This document shows positions 30,685 through 40,054 of a stretch of 64,000 bases of DNA, one piece after another. Source of the DNA: SpSt-501 sp037481615 (GTDB taxonomy: Bacteria; Desulfobacterota; Desulfobacteria; Desulfobacterales; SpSt-501); NCBI GenBank assembly GCA_037481615.1, contig JBBFLI010000009.1, one strand, 5' to 3'. Position 1 is the first letter of the stretch. Each line of letters opens with the position of its first letter. The notes beneath the pieces were generated by a model. That model was not told where the DNA came from, made no database searches, and was given only the letters and a program-made list of their open reading frames with translations. The position numbers were made by a program, and so were the translations under genes.

Positions 30685-31830
30685 TCAGGCCTCCAACCGG
30701 GCGATGAGGAGGGTCGCGTCGTCCTGGATCGATTGCGGGTGCAGGAATCGCTCGAGTTCCTCGAACACCCGCTCGAGGAGGCTTTCGGCGGGCAGCCGGG
30801 CATGCCTGCGCATCAGCGCTTTCAGAAGGTCCTTGCCGAAGGTGGCCCCGGCGAGGTTCCGTGCCTCCCAGATCCCGTCGGTGGCGATCAGGAGGATTGC
30901 GCCTGCGGGACAGCTCCGGCGGTTCTCCTCGTAGGCGGCCTCGGCGATCACCCCGAGCGGCAGACCCCCGCCCCCCTCCAGCGCTTCGATGCGGTCGTGG
31001 GCCGGGTCGTAGAGCCAGGCCGGGTCGTGCCCTGCCCGCACCCAGACGAGCGTGCGGGCCTCGAGGTCGATCTCGGCGTAGAACAGCGTCATGAACCTGC
31101 CGGAGGTGCGCACGTCGCGGCTGAAGTGGAGGTTCACCTCGCAGACGACCTCCGCGGCCGACCCGGCGTGCGCCGCCGCCTCGCGAAGAAACGCGCGGGC
31201 CCCGGCCATGAGAAGCGCCGAGGGGAGCCCGTGGTCGGAGACATCCCCCACCGCAAGCACCACGCGGCGGCGCCCGCCGCGGGTGACGGTGAAATAGTCA
31301 TAGTAGTCGCCGCCCGTCGCGTCGCAAAAATAACTCCGGCCGGCGACGTCCAGGCCCGTTTCCTCGATGCCGCGGGAGGGGAAAAAACCCTGCTGCACTT
31401 CCATGGCCTCGGCCAGCCAGCGCCGCGTGCGCCGGGCGAACTTGCGGTCCTTGCGCGTGCGTCGGAAGGCCCGCAGCCCCTCGTCGAGGGCTTCCTGCAG
31501 GGATTCGGGGGGACAGGGTTTGAGGAGAAAGCGGAAGATGTTGCCCTCGTTCACGGCGCGCACCGCGGCGTTCACGTCCGCACTCCCCGTGAGCAGGACC
31601 CGCACGGTCTCGGGGGCGAGCTCCCGGACCCGCCGCAGAAACTCGACCCCGTTCATCCGCGGCATGGTGTAGTCCGTGACGACGACGGCGAAGGGCCCGC
31701 GTTCGCGGATCGCGCGCAACCCTTCCTCGCCGCTCTCCGCCGTGTCGAGCTCGAGCCGCCGCCGGAACCGCCGCCGCAGGGAGGCGAGCAGCAAAGGGTC
31801 GTCGTCCACGAAGAGCACCCGCTCAGGCAT
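30685..31830 (-). CDS. REC-PP2C (SpoIIE/RsbU-type) response regulator phosphatase
   Basis: A 381-residue protein. REC domain (about 3-120; FVDDDPLLL, phospho-Asp in VVTDYTMPRMNG, LLKPCPPESL), linker helix, then a PP2C/SpoIIE phosphatase (about 150-380; GDYYDYF, VGDVSDHGLPSALLM, ATDGIWEARN, SIQDDATLLI). Such proteins dephosphorylate anti-sigma antagonists in partner-switching; no anti-sigma or antagonist gene lies next to it. It overlaps the REC-HDOD gene by 8 bases. Confidence 0.9.
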   Translation of the reverse strand: MPERVLFVDDDPLLLASLRRRFRRRLELDTAESGEEGLRAIRERGPFAVVVTDYTMPRMNGVEFLRRVRELAPETVRVLLTGSADVNAAVRAVNEGNIFRFLLKPCPPESLQEALDEGLRAFRRTRKDRKFARRTRRWLAEAMEVQQGFFPSRGIEETGLDVAGRSYFCDATGGDYYDYFTVTRGGRRRVVLAVGDVSDHGLPSALLMAGARAFLREAAAHAGSAAEVVCEVNLHFSRDVRTSGRFMTLFYAEIDLEARTLVWVRAGHDPAWLYDPAHDRIEALEGGGGLPLGVIAEAAYEENRRSCPAGAILLIATDGIWEARNLAGATFGKDLLKALMRRHARLPAESLLERVFEELERFLHPQSIQDDATLLIARLEA

Positions 31831-33049
31831 GGAACCGCTCCTCGGCGCACAGCTTGCGGCAGGTCTCTTCCCAGCCGGAAATCCGGCCGGCGATGTTGAG
31901 CTGCCGGCAGATCTCGACCCCGAGCGGACCCGGCGGGGTGTCCGCCCCGTCTTCGGCGGCGAGGCGGTGCTCGAGCGCGTTCGCCGCATAGACCACCCCG
32001 ACCACCCGCCCCGGGGTGCCGGTTTCGGGCGGGCGGTGATGGTGGGCGAGCGCGGCGACCACCTCCTCGCCGATCCCCCAGAGGCTCAGGAGATAGGCCC
32101 CGAGTTCGGCGTGGGAGACGCCGAAGCGCCCGGTCTCCACTTCCCAGAGCGGCCGCTCCTTCGCCGCGGCCACCATCTCCACGGTGGCGTCCGGGAAGTT
32201 CTGGGCGAAGATCAGTTTTCCCACGTCGTGGAGCAGGCCGGCCGTGAAGCTCTCATCGAGGGAGCGCCGCGGCAGTTTTTCGTACGCGGCGATTCCCCGC
32301 GCGAACAGGCCGACGCGGGTGCTGTGGCGCCACAGATCCTCCAGCCAGCGCCCCGGAATGCGGCCGACCTCGAATTGCGAGAAGACCTTGACCGAAAGCA
32401 CGAGCCCCTTCACCGTGTCGAAACCGAGCAGCGATACGGCCTCGGGAATGCTCGCGATCCGGCGCGGCAGGCCGAAGAAGGCCGAATTCAAGATCTGCAG
32501 CATCTTCGCGCTCAGGCTGACATCGCGCGCGATCAGCTCGCCCACCCTCTTGAAGGAGGCGTTCGGCGCCTGGATCTCGGAGAGGATCTCGAAGTAGAGG
32601 GCGGGCAGACTGGGGAGGGAAGAGAGCTGCGGCAGAAGGGACTTGAGGCGGCGGTCCCCCATCATCCGCCTCAGCGCCAGCGCGCGCTCGAGCGCCGACT
32701 TGAGCGCCTCCGGCTGGCAGGGCTTGGCGAGGTACTGATGGGCGGTCTGGACGGTCTTGAAGATCAGGCTGCGGTCCATCTCGCCCGAGAGCACGATGCG
32801 CACGGTCTGGGGCCAGCGCTCCATGACCTGCGCGAGCAACTCCGCCCCGTCCATGCCGGGCATGCGCAGATCGCTCACGACCGCATCGAAGGGGCTCTCG
32901 GCCATCAGCCGCAGGGCCTCCTCGGCGCTCCGGGCGAAACGCATCTCCCAGCGATCGCGCTCGGAGCGCAGCAGGCGCTCCAGCCCCTGCAGGACGAGAG
33001 GTTCGTCGTCGACAAAGAGCACCGCCGCCCGGCCGCTGTGGTCGTTCAT
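31823..33049 (-). CDS. response regulator with HDOD output domain
   Basis: A 408-residue protein. N-terminal REC (about 8-125; LFVDDEPLVLQGL, VVSDLRMPGMDG, YLAKPCQPEALK), then HDOD (about 140-350; LSAKMLQILNSAFFGLPRRI, AVSLLGFDTVKGLVLSVKVF, GLLHDVGKLIFAQNFPD). REC-HDOD proteins relay phosphorylation to motility or cyclic-dinucleotide circuits. The start overlaps the upstream kinase stop (ATGA), so the kinase is the likely partner. A GGGGGAGGA site precedes the ATG. Confidence 0.92.
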   Translation of the reverse strand: MNDHSGRAAVLFVDDEPLVLQGLERLLRSERDRWEMRFARSAEEALRLMAESPFDAVVSDLRMPGMDGAELLAQVMERWPQTVRIVLSGEMDRSLIFKTVQTAHQYLAKPCQPEALKSALERALALRRMMGDRRLKSLLPQLSSLPSLPALYFEILSEIQAPNASFKRVGELIARDVSLSAKMLQILNSAFFGLPRRIASIPEAVSLLGFDTVKGLVLSVKVFSQFEVGRIPGRWLEDLWRHSTRVGLFARGIAAYEKLPRRSLDESFTAGLLHDVGKLIFAQNFPDATVEMVAAAKERPLWEVETGRFGVSHAELGAYLLSLWGIGEEVVAALAHHHRPPETGTPGRVVGVVYAANALEHRLAAEDGADTPPGPLGVEICRQLNIAGRISGWEETCRKLCAEERFHA

Positions 33050-34332
33050 GGGTCCTCCCCCGGCCCTCCGACCGGAATCTCGATCGTGAAGGTCGTCCCC
33101 CGGCCCACCGCGGTGTCGAAGGAAATCCGACCCCCGTGGCGTTCCACGATCGCCGCGTGGCACAGCGCCAGCCCCTGCCCCGTTCCCCGGCCGACCTCCT
33201 TGGTGGTGAAAAAGGGCTCGAAAATCCGCGGGCGGACTTCGGGGGGAATCCCGCATCCGTCGTCGGCGATGCGGATCTGCGCCCGGTCGACCGCGGCACG
33301 GGTTTCGATGCGGATCCGGCCCTTGCCGGCGGCGGGCTCCCGCCGCAGGCGATCCTCGATCGCGTGCGCGGCGTTGATCAGGAGGTTCAGCACCACCTGG
33401 CCGATCTCGGCCGCATCGCAGACCACGGGGGGAAGCGCCGGGTCGAGATCCGTCTCCACCTCGGCCACGTACTTCCACTCGTTGCGGGCGACGGTGATCG
33501 TGGTGTCGATGATGCGGTTCAGGTCGCAGGCCTCCTTCTCGCGGCGGCCGGGGTGCGCGAAATCCTTCATCGCCCGCACGATGCGCGCGATGCGTTCCAC
33601 CCCTTCGAGCGTCTGCCGCACGGCGGCCGGCACTTCCCGGCGGAGGTAGTCGAGGTCGGCCCGGGCGCGGGCGGCGGCCAGCCGGGGGTGGGCCTCGCCC
33701 CCCGTGGCGGCGCGGAGTTCCGCGATCACCTCCTCCTGCACGCGGAGCAGCCCCAGCAGATCATCGAAGGCGCTTTGGAGAAAGCGGGCGTTGTCGCCCA
33801 CGAACTGGGTGGGCGTGTTGATTTCATGGGCGATGCCCGCGGCGAGCTGGCCGAGGGAGCGCAGCTTGAGCGCCTGGGTAAGCTCGCGCTCGAGCCGGCG
33901 GCGCTCGGTGACATCGGCCCCGACGACGAGAAAGGCGGTTTCCGCCTCCCTCCGGCCGGCCAGCCGGTGGACCGTCAGCCCGAGCAGTCCTTCCTTTCCG
34001 TCGGGCCGCCGGCAGGGGATCTCCTCGAGGCGCAGGCAGCCTCCGCGCCGCCGGCACTCCTCCAGCCCGCAGCGCAGCCGGCAGCCGTCATTCCCCGGCG
34101 GAAGTCCGGGAAACGGCCGGCCGATGACCCGCTCGGCCGGCATGCCGAGCAGCTCCTCGGCCAGCCGGTTCCAGAGGGTGACGCGCAGGTCCTCCGCGAG
34201 GCCGATCAGCAGGATGGGCAGCTCTTCGAGCAGCCGTTCGTTCGCGCCGGCGGCGGCCGCTCTCCCGCACTCCACTTCCGGCATCCTGGATTTCCGCGGC
34301 CTTCGGGCCGATCCTGTCGCCGATCGACTCAC
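33046..34332 (-). CDS. PAS-domain sensor histidine kinase
   Basis: Up to 428 residues from a GTG; an ATG at 34284 would give 412. PAS domain (about 30-150; ITLW-like VTLWNRLAEELLGMPAERVI, with CRLRCGLEECRRRGGC cysteines), then HisKA with LGQLAAGIAHEINTPTQFV (phospho-His in AHEIN) and HATPase (LINAAHAIED, DDGCGIPPEV, GTGQGLALCHAAI). No membrane segment, so it is a soluble kinase. It probably phosphorylates the REC-HDOD and REC-PP2C proteins encoded next. Confidence 0.92.
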   Translation of the reverse strand: MSRSATGSARRPRKSRMPEVECGRAAAAGANERLLEELPILLIGLAEDLRVTLWNRLAEELLGMPAERVIGRPFPGLPPGNDGCRLRCGLEECRRRGGCLRLEEIPCRRPDGKEGLLGLTVHRLAGRREAETAFLVVGADVTERRRLERELTQALKLRSLGQLAAGIAHEINTPTQFVGDNARFLQSAFDDLLGLLRVQEEVIAELRAATGGEAHPRLAAARARADLDYLRREVPAAVRQTLEGVERIARIVRAMKDFAHPGRREKEACDLNRIIDTTITVARNEWKYVAEVETDLDPALPPVVCDAAEIGQVVLNLLINAAHAIEDRLRREPAAGKGRIRIETRAAVDRAQIRIADDGCGIPPEVRPRIFEPFFTTKEVGRGTGQGLALCHAAIVERHGGRISFDTAVGRGTTFTIEIPVGGPGEDP

Positions 34333-34359
34333 GGGCAGACCCTCCCGGGGACCTCCGGC

Positions 34360-34827
34360 TCAACGTCGGGGGTCGAGCCAGATCCCCATGCCCTCGAGCA
34401 GGCGCAAGGCCTCCTCCCGCTCCCGTTCATCGCCCGAGCGGCCGGCGGCGATCACCGCCTGGAGGACCTCGTCGGAGAAGCCGGCCTGCTTCAACTGGAG
34501 GAGGTCCTCGACCGTGCTCAGGCGGATCGGCCTCAGGCCCCGACCGTAGACGACCGGGGAGCGATCGCGTAGAAAGGAGCCCGCCTCGATCACGGATTGC
34601 AGCGTCTCCTCCCCGATCCCGGCGGCTTTCAGGGCGAGGATCTCCTCGACGGTCAGGGCACCGGTTTCGAGCGACTTCTCGCGCACGAGACGCTCAAGGG
34701 TCTCGTCGCTCACCCCGGCCCGCTTGAGGCGCAACACCGCGGCGCCGTCCAGGCCGGAAGCCGCCCCGGCCGCGAGCAGCAGAAGAGCGCACAGCAGGGG
34801 CAGGTAAAAGCCGTGGCGCCGCATCAT
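34360..34827 (-). CDS. exported helical-hairpin repeat protein
   Basis: A 155-residue protein with a signal peptide (FYLPLLCALLLLAAGAASG). The mature part holds three similar helical units: VLRLKRAGVSDETLERLV, ILALKAAGIGEETLQSVI and LLQLKQAGFSDEVLQAVI, with pattern LxLKxAGxSDExLxxVI. This repeat is seen in small periplasmic proteins of Deltaproteobacteria. The role is unknown; its place right after flgL suggests envelope or flagellar support. GGGAGG precedes the two adjacent ATG codons. Confidence 0.75.
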   Translation of the reverse strand: MMRRHGFYLPLLCALLLLAAGAASGLDGAAVLRLKRAGVSDETLERLVREKSLETGALTVEEILALKAAGIGEETLQSVIEAGSFLRDRSPVVYGRGLRPIRLSTVEDLLQLKQAGFSDEVLQAVIAAGRSGDEREREEALRLLEGMGIWLDPRR

Positions 34828-34868
34828 CCCCTCGACCTCCCCGCGGCGAAGCCGCCGTCCCCTTCCCG

Positions 34869-35780
34869 CTACCGCAGAAAATCGACCAAGCTGGGCTGCA
34901 GGATCCGTGAGGCCGCGGCCAGGGTCGATTCGTAGGCGACTTCCAGGTTCTTCAGCTCGACGATCGCCTGGGCGACGTCGGCATCCTCGTCGCGCCCGAT
35001 CGCCGCCTCGACGGCCGCCCGCCAGCGCGTGAGGTGCTCCTCGGTCGTCTGGAGGCGGTAGGCCTGGGGGGCGGCCTCGGCCCGCTTGTTCCGCAGCTGG
35101 ACTTCGGCACGCTCCAGCGGATCGAGGGTCGCCTGAATCTGGGCCGTTCCTTCCTCGAGGTCGGGGTTCTCGAGCCCGCCGATGAGGTCGCGGAGCTCGT
35201 CGAACAGGTTCACGCCGCCCGCGGCTTCGTTCTGGAAATAGTTGCGCCCGTCGGCGTCCACGGCGACCCGCGCGCCGCCGGGAAGCGGGATGAAAAAGGC
35301 GCCGCTTTCCCCGCGGTAGGTGACATTGCCCTCGTCGTCCCGCACGAAGGGGGCGACATCCCGGCGGTCGCCGCCGAACACATACTCCCCGTTGAAGCGC
35401 GCGTTGGCGAGCTGCAACACCTGGTCGGCGATCTCGCGCACCGTCGTCGCGGCAAGAGCCCGTTCGGCGGCGCTCACCCCGCCCGCGCTCTTCTCTTCGG
35501 CCGTCCGCCGCGCCTGCCGGACGAGGTCGCCGATCAGCTTCAGCGTCTCCTCGTTGAATTCGAGCCGGCTCTTCCCCTGCTGAATGCCGGAGGCGTATTT
35601 TTCGATCCCGGCCAGCACCCCGCGGCCGGAGAGCACCCTGCCCGCCCCCGCCGGGTCGTCGGAGGGGCGGTTGATGCGTTTCTGGGTCGCAATCCGCTCC
35701 TGCTGCCCGATCATGGCCAGGGTCTGCCGCCGCAGCACCCCGGTGAACATCCGGGCCATCATGTTCTGCGTGATTCTCAT
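34869..35780 (-). CDS. flgL: flagellar hook-associated protein 3 (FlgL)
   Basis: A 303-residue protein. The conserved N-terminus (MRITQNMMARMFTGVLRRQ, INRPSDDPAGAGRVLSGR) and C-terminus (AIVELKNLEVAYESTLAAAS, FLR end) form the coiled D0/D1 domains shared with flagellin. FlgL joins hook and filament. Length is normal. It is downstream of flgK in the sigma-28-controlled operon. Confidence 0.95.
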   Translation of the reverse strand: MRITQNMMARMFTGVLRRQTLAMIGQQERIATQKRINRPSDDPAGAGRVLSGRGVLAGIEKYASGIQQGKSRLEFNEETLKLIGDLVRQARRTAEEKSAGGVSAAERALAATTVREIADQVLQLANARFNGEYVFGGDRRDVAPFVRDDEGNVTYRGESGAFFIPLPGGARVAVDADGRNYFQNEAAGGVNLFDELRDLIGGLENPDLEEGTAQIQATLDPLERAEVQLRNKRAEAAPQAYRLQTTEEHLTRWRAAVEAAIGRDEDADVAQAIVELKNLEVAYESTLAAASRILQPSLVDFLR

Positions 35781-35800
35781 ACCGCCTCCACGCGGTCCGC

Positions 35801-37192
35801 TCAGCGGACCATGGTCATGAGGGAATCGAGCATCTCGTCGGCCAGGCTGACCAGTTTGGCCGCCGCCTGGTAGGCCGCCTGGTAGCGGATCAAGTTGACC
35901 ATCTCCTCGTCGAGCGACACCCCCGACACGGACTCGCGGTGGTTTTCAAGAAACCCGAGCATGTCGGAGGTGTGCTCCGCCTGGGCGCGCGCCTGCTGCA
36001 CATCGAAGCCGACGAGGCTGACCAGCCCCTGGGCGGCTTCCTCGAAGGTGGCCGTGCCGCCGCGCAGAATCGGGGTCTCGCGCAGTGAAAGCATCCGGAG
36101 CGCGTTGTCGGCGTTTCCGGGAACGCCCGCCGCCGTGGCCGAAGCGGCGAGTCGCCCGGGGTTTTCGGCCACCTCGGGGTTCAGCCGCAGATCCGCCGCC
36201 CCGGATCCCGCGAACAGATCCGTCCCCGTCGTCCCCTCCAGCCCGAAGCCTGCCGCATGGACGGCGTTCGCCTCGGTGAGAAGCCCGCGGGCGATCTCGT
36301 CGATTCGTTCCTGGTAGGCGACGAGACGCCCGTCGCGCACCGCGAGCAGCCCCCCGAGCCGGCCGCCCCCGACGGAGGCGGTGATGTCGGCCAGCGCACC
36401 GTCCAGGTCCGGCCAGAAAATCCGGGCGTGGCCGTCGTCGCCGGGGGCGACCCGGAGCGTCCAGGTGTTGCCGCTCTCGACGAGCGGGCGTCCGCCGGAG
36501 GTGGAAACCGAGACCTGCCCGTCGGCCGCCTCGGAGGTCTGGATGTCGATCAGCCCGGCCAGTTCCTTCAGGACCTGCTCGCGCCGGTCGCGGTAGTCGT
36601 TGGCCGTATCGCCGCCGAGCTCGGCCCGTGCGATCCGGCCGTTGAGCTCGGACACCTGCAGGGCGAGCCGGTTCACCTGTTCGACGGCGCTTTCGAGATC
36701 GCGGTCGAGATCCCGCCGCATCCGCTCCAGCTCCGCGTACCGGCTGCGGACGGTCTCCGCGAGTCGCTCAGCCGCGGCCACCGCCACGGTGCGTTCCACC
36801 TCCCCGCCCGGCCTGAGGACGAGATCCTGCCAGGAGCCGAAAAAGCCGGAGAGCGCGGCCGCAATGCCCCAGCCGCCGTTCTCGTCGAGCTGGGCCTCGG
36901 TGCGTTCGAGGGCCGCCTGCTCGGCCTCCCAGCGCCCGCTCCGCGAAGCCTCGGCCTGGATCTGGACCCCGAGAAAGCGGTCGTAGAACCGTTCGATCCC
37001 GCGCGAGACGACCCCGAAGGACATCAGCCCGGCCGCGGTCCCAACCGGCGTCGCCGTTTCCAGAACGATCCGCTGCCGCGAGTAGCCGGGGGTGTTCACG
37101 TTGGCGATGTTGTTGCCGGTGACGTTGATCGCCCGCTGCTGCGTGAGCAGCGCACTCGTCCCGGTCGAGAGAACCCCGAAGAGATGGGTCAT
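35801..37192 (-). CDS. flgK: flagellar hook-associated protein 1 (FlgK)
   Basis: A 463-residue protein. LFGVLSTGTSALLTQQRAIN and VTGNNIANVNTPGYSRQRIV begin it; the C-terminus SGVSLDEEMVNLIRYQAAYQ, AAKLVSLADEMLDSLM is the rod/hook-family motif. It is the first hook-filament junction protein. Somewhat shorter than the 550-residue E. coli protein because the variable middle is reduced. A GGAGGTG site precedes the ATG, which overlaps cheB by 4 bases. Confidence 0.95.
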   Translation of the reverse strand: MTHLFGVLSTGTSALLTQQRAINVTGNNIANVNTPGYSRQRIVLETATPVGTAAGLMSFGVVSRGIERFYDRFLGVQIQAEASRSGRWEAEQAALERTEAQLDENGGWGIAAALSGFFGSWQDLVLRPGGEVERTVAVAAAERLAETVRSRYAELERMRRDLDRDLESAVEQVNRLALQVSELNGRIARAELGGDTANDYRDRREQVLKELAGLIDIQTSEAADGQVSVSTSGGRPLVESGNTWTLRVAPGDDGHARIFWPDLDGALADITASVGGGRLGGLLAVRDGRLVAYQERIDEIARGLLTEANAVHAAGFGLEGTTGTDLFAGSGAADLRLNPEVAENPGRLAASATAAGVPGNADNALRMLSLRETPILRGGTATFEEAAQGLVSLVGFDVQQARAQAEHTSDMLGFLENHRESVSGVSLDEEMVNLIRYQAAYQAAAKLVSLADEMLDSLMTMVR

Positions 37193-38259
37193 GCGACACC
37201 TCCGGCCGCCGCGCGGCGCGTGGGGGATTCCGGCTGCAGGGCCTGCAGCACGGCCTGGGGGATCGCCTCGAGGGGGAGCACCTGGCCGGCCGCCCCGATC
37301 TTCACCGCCTCCTTGGGCATGCCGTAGACGACGCAGGTCGCCTCGTCCTGGGCGATCGTGGGCGCCCCGTTTTCCCGCATCGCGAGCAACCCCCGCGCGC
37401 CGTCCGCCCCCATGCCGGTCAGCAGGACCCCGACCGCGTTGCGTCCGGCCGTCTGGGCGACCGAGTGAAAGAGCACATCCACGCTCGGCCGCTGGTAGTG
37501 GACGCGGGGGCCGTCCTTGATGCGCACGAGATAGGTCCCCCCGCTGCGGGAGAGGACCATATGCCGGTTGCCCGGGGCGATCAGGGCCGTTCCCGGGATC
37601 ACGTGGTCCTGGTCGGCCGCCTCGCGGACTTCGAGCGCGGTCACCTCGTCCAGCCGCCGCGCGAAGGAAGCGGTGAAGTGCTCCGGCATGTGTTGCACGA
37701 TGACGATCCCCGGCGAGGTGGGCGGCATGGCCCGCAGGACGGTCTCGATCGCCCGCGTGCCCCCGGTCGAGGCGCCGATCGCGATCACCTTGTGGGTCGT
37801 CTGGGCGAGAAGCGTCTCGGGGTGACGCCCGGCCGCCGGAGCGGCCTGCGCCGAAGGCGTCGGCTTCACCCGCGCGAGGGCGGCGGCGCGGATCGCGTTC
37901 ACGAGCGGCTGGGCGATGTCCTTGGTCGAATAGGAGGCGCCGGGCTTGCAGAGCACTTCGACCGCCCCGAGTTCGAGCGCCTTCAGCGCCAACTCGCTGT
38001 TCTTCGGGGTGAGCGAGCTCAGCACCACGACCGGCAGCGGGTAGTGCTTCATCAGCCGCGCGAGAAAGGAGAGGCCGTCCATGCGCGGCATCTCAAGGTC
38101 GAGGGTCACGACGTCGGGTTTGAGTTCCACGATCTTGTCGCGGGCGACGTAGGGGTCGACCGCGGTCCCCACGATCTCGATGTCCCGGTGCCGGGAGAGC
38201 TCCTCCACGATCACCTTGCGGACGACCGCCGAGTCGTCGACGACGAGCACCCGAATCAT
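37189..38259 (-). CDS. cheB: protein-glutamate methylesterase/deamidase CheB
   Basis: A 356-residue protein. REC (about 1-120; VLVVDDSAVVRKVI, VVTLDLEMPRMDGLSFL) plus CheB esterase (about 155-345). The catalytic triad is visible: Ser in IGASTGGTRAIE, His in QHMPEHFTASFA and Asp in GMGADGARGLL. It demethylates receptors for adaptation. It starts within the end of cheX (ATGA overlap). Confidence 0.96.
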   Translation of the reverse strand: MIRVLVVDDSAVVRKVIVEELSRHRDIEIVGTAVDPYVARDKIVELKPDVVTLDLEMPRMDGLSFLARLMKHYPLPVVVLSSLTPKNSELALKALELGAVEVLCKPGASYSTKDIAQPLVNAIRAAALARVKPTPSAQAAPAAGRHPETLLAQTTHKVIAIGASTGGTRAIETVLRAMPPTSPGIVIVQHMPEHFTASFARRLDEVTALEVREAADQDHVIPGTALIAPGNRHMVLSRSGGTYLVRIKDGPRVHYQRPSVDVLFHSVAQTAGRNAVGVLLTGMGADGARGLLAMRENGAPTIAQDEATCVVYGMPKEAVKIGAAGQVLPLEAIPQAVLQALQPESPTRRAAAGGVA

Positions 38260-38756
38260 GACGCCGCTCCTTCCTCCGCGCGACCGCCCCCCCCGGGCAG
38301 GCCCCCGCCCTCGAGGAAGAGCCGTACCCGGCAGGCCCCGTTTTCGAGCGCCAGCCGGCAGTCGGCCGCCGCGCCTCCGGCCCCCTCCGGTGCATCCTCC
38401 CGAAGGGCGACCGGGGTTCCCAAGGTGAACTCGGCATTCTCCCCGAAGAGCCGCGGCAGGAGATTGCCGCAGATCACGTTGGCCAGCTCGCGCAGGGCAT
38501 CGGTCCGCTCGTCGGCCGAGAGCTCCGAAGGGTTCTCGACGCCGAGCATGTTTGCGGCAAGCTCCGGCAGGGCGCCGGCGGAAAGCGCGACCTCGAGCAT
38601 GCCGCGGCGTGGGCCCCGGAAAGCGACCTGCACGCGATGCTCGGGATCCGTCGGCGGGGACGCCGCCGCAGGTTCGTCGAGGGCGAAGACGAAGGCGAGC
38701 TTCTCCATCGTCTCGCGGGCCACCTCGGCCACTTCGTGCGCCACGGCTTCAGGCAT
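38256..38756 (-). CDS. cheX: CheX/CheC-type CheY-P phosphatase
   Basis: A 166-residue protein. The single E-x2-N signature is in ELANVICGNLLPRLFG (about 88-104); FRGPRRGMLEVALS and FTLGTPVAL are the neighbouring strands. CheX/CheC proteins dephosphorylate CheY-P. A tail of 25 residues is low-complexity. It overlaps the cheY-like gene by 8 bases and cheB by 4, supporting a shared circuit. Confidence 0.82.
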   Translation of the reverse strand: MPEAVAHEVAEVARETMEKLAFVFALDEPAAASPPTDPEHRVQVAFRGPRRGMLEVALSAGALPELAANMLGVENPSELSADERTDALRELANVICGNLLPRLFGENAEFTLGTPVALREDAPEGAGGAAADCRLALENGACRVRLFLEGGGLPGGGGRAEEGAAS

Positions 38757-39138
38757 GGAACACCTCGCTTCCCAGGAGATCCCTCAACGTGTCGCGCAGT
38801 TTCTCCGGCGAAAAAGGTTTGTGAATGAACCGCACGCCCGAGGTTTCGAGCCGCTCGATCCGCGAGCGGCTTCCCTCGGTCGATACCACCACGGTCGGGA
38901 TCGAGCGGAAATCCTCGCGCGCGTGCATCGCCGCGATCATTTCCTCGCCGTTCATCACCGGCATGTTGATGTCCACCAGGACGAGATCGATCCAGGAGGA
39001 TTCGAGGATTTCCAGCCCGGCGCGGCCGTTTTCCGCCTGGTGAACCTCGCCCAGGGACAGCCCGCTCAGCTCGATCGCCTTGCGGATCATCGCGCGCATG
39101 ACCCCGCTGTCATCGACGATGAGAACGTTGACCGCCAT
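38749..39138 (-). CDS. cheY: CheY-type response regulator
   Basis: A 129-residue single REC domain: VLIVDDSGVMRAMI, phospho-Asp in LVLVDINMPVMNGEEM, Thr in VVVSTEGSRSRIE, Lys in FIHKPFSPEKL. It should carry the signal from CheA to FliM or FliN, whose CheY-binding N-terminus is present in FliM. The GAGGAAG site and ATG at 39138 were chosen over a longer frame. Confidence 0.92.
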   Translation of the reverse strand: MAVNVLIVDDSGVMRAMIRKAIELSGLSLGEVHQAENGRAGLEILESSWIDLVLVDINMPVMNGEEMIAAMHAREDFRSIPTVVVSTEGSRSRIERLETSGVRFIHKPFSPEKLRDTLRDLLGSEVFHA

Positions 39139-39184
39139 CGCTTCCTCTTCGCCTCGTTGCCGTTTCGTCGCCGCGGCATGCGGC

Positions 39185-40024
39185 TCACGCGCCGAGCGCC
39201 TGGGCGAGCTCGTTGGCCCACTGGAGCGTCCGGCTCGCCACACGCTCCAGGTGGCCCGTTCCCACACCGAGCCGCCGGGTCACGGATTCCGAGGGCTCGG
39301 TTTGCAGCCCCTCCCGGCCGAGGCCGATGCCGATCATCCGGCACAGGACGTTCCCCACATGGACGACGTCCAGCATCGGGTGGCTCGCCGGGGCCCGGTC
39401 CGGGTCGTGGTGCCAGCGCACGGCGAAGACGATGTCCGCCGGGATCGCCCAGCGGGAGAGCAGCTCGGCCCCTACGGCGGCGTGGTCGACGCCGAGCGCC
39501 GCCGTCTCCGCCTGCTCGAAGGTAAGCCCCCGGGCGAGCGCCGCCTCGATCCGGGTGAGCTCCTCGCCGACGTAGCGGCCGAGGACGACCTTGCCGATGT
39601 CGTGCAACAGGGCCGCCGTGAAGATCTCCTCCCCCGCTCTGATCCCGAGCTCCCGCACCAGCCCCTCGGCCGCGACCGAAACGGCGAGCGAATGCCTCCA
39701 GAGCTCGCCGGCCGGCAGGTCGTAGCCTTCGACCGGGCGCTGCAGTACCGCGGCCGCACAGGCGGCGACGACCATCTGGGTCACCCGCCGCAACCCCAGC
39801 AGGCTCACGGCCTGCCGCACGGAGCCGATTTTCGCCGGGATGCCGAAATAGGCCGAATTGGCAAGCCGCAGGAGATTTGCCGTCACCCCGGGGTCGTCGC
39901 GCAGTGCGGCCTCGATCTGCGCCGCGCCCGCCCGGGAGTCCTCGATCAGGGCGAGCACCCGCAGCGCCGCACCGCCCATGGCGGGCAGGGTATCGACCGA
40001 TCGGGTGATCTCATCGAGCCGCAT
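39185..40024 (-). CDS. HDOD domain protein (chemotaxis operon)
   Basis: A 279-residue protein, mostly one HDOD domain: VTANLLRLANSAYFGIPAKI, SVRQAVSLLGLRRVTQMVVA, ALLHDIGKVVLGRYVGE. The C-terminal 70 residues are helical (HPMLDVVHVGNVLCRMIGIG). Lying between cheD and cheY, it is probably part of the chemotaxis or motility switch. It belongs to the same family as 15320-16219 and the output domain of 31823-33049. Confidence 0.88.
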   Translation of the reverse strand: MRLDEITRSVDTLPAMGGAALRVLALIEDSRAGAAQIEAALRDDPGVTANLLRLANSAYFGIPAKIGSVRQAVSLLGLRRVTQMVVAACAAAVLQRPVEGYDLPAGELWRHSLAVSVAAEGLVRELGIRAGEEIFTAALLHDIGKVVLGRYVGEELTRIEAALARGLTFEQAETAALGVDHAAVGAELLSRWAIPADIVFAVRWHHDPDRAPASHPMLDVVHVGNVLCRMIGIGLGREGLQTEPSESVTRRLGVGTGHLERVASRTLQWANELAQALGA

Positions 40025-40054
40025 GGCGGCTTGCCTCTCTGCGGCGGGCCGGAA

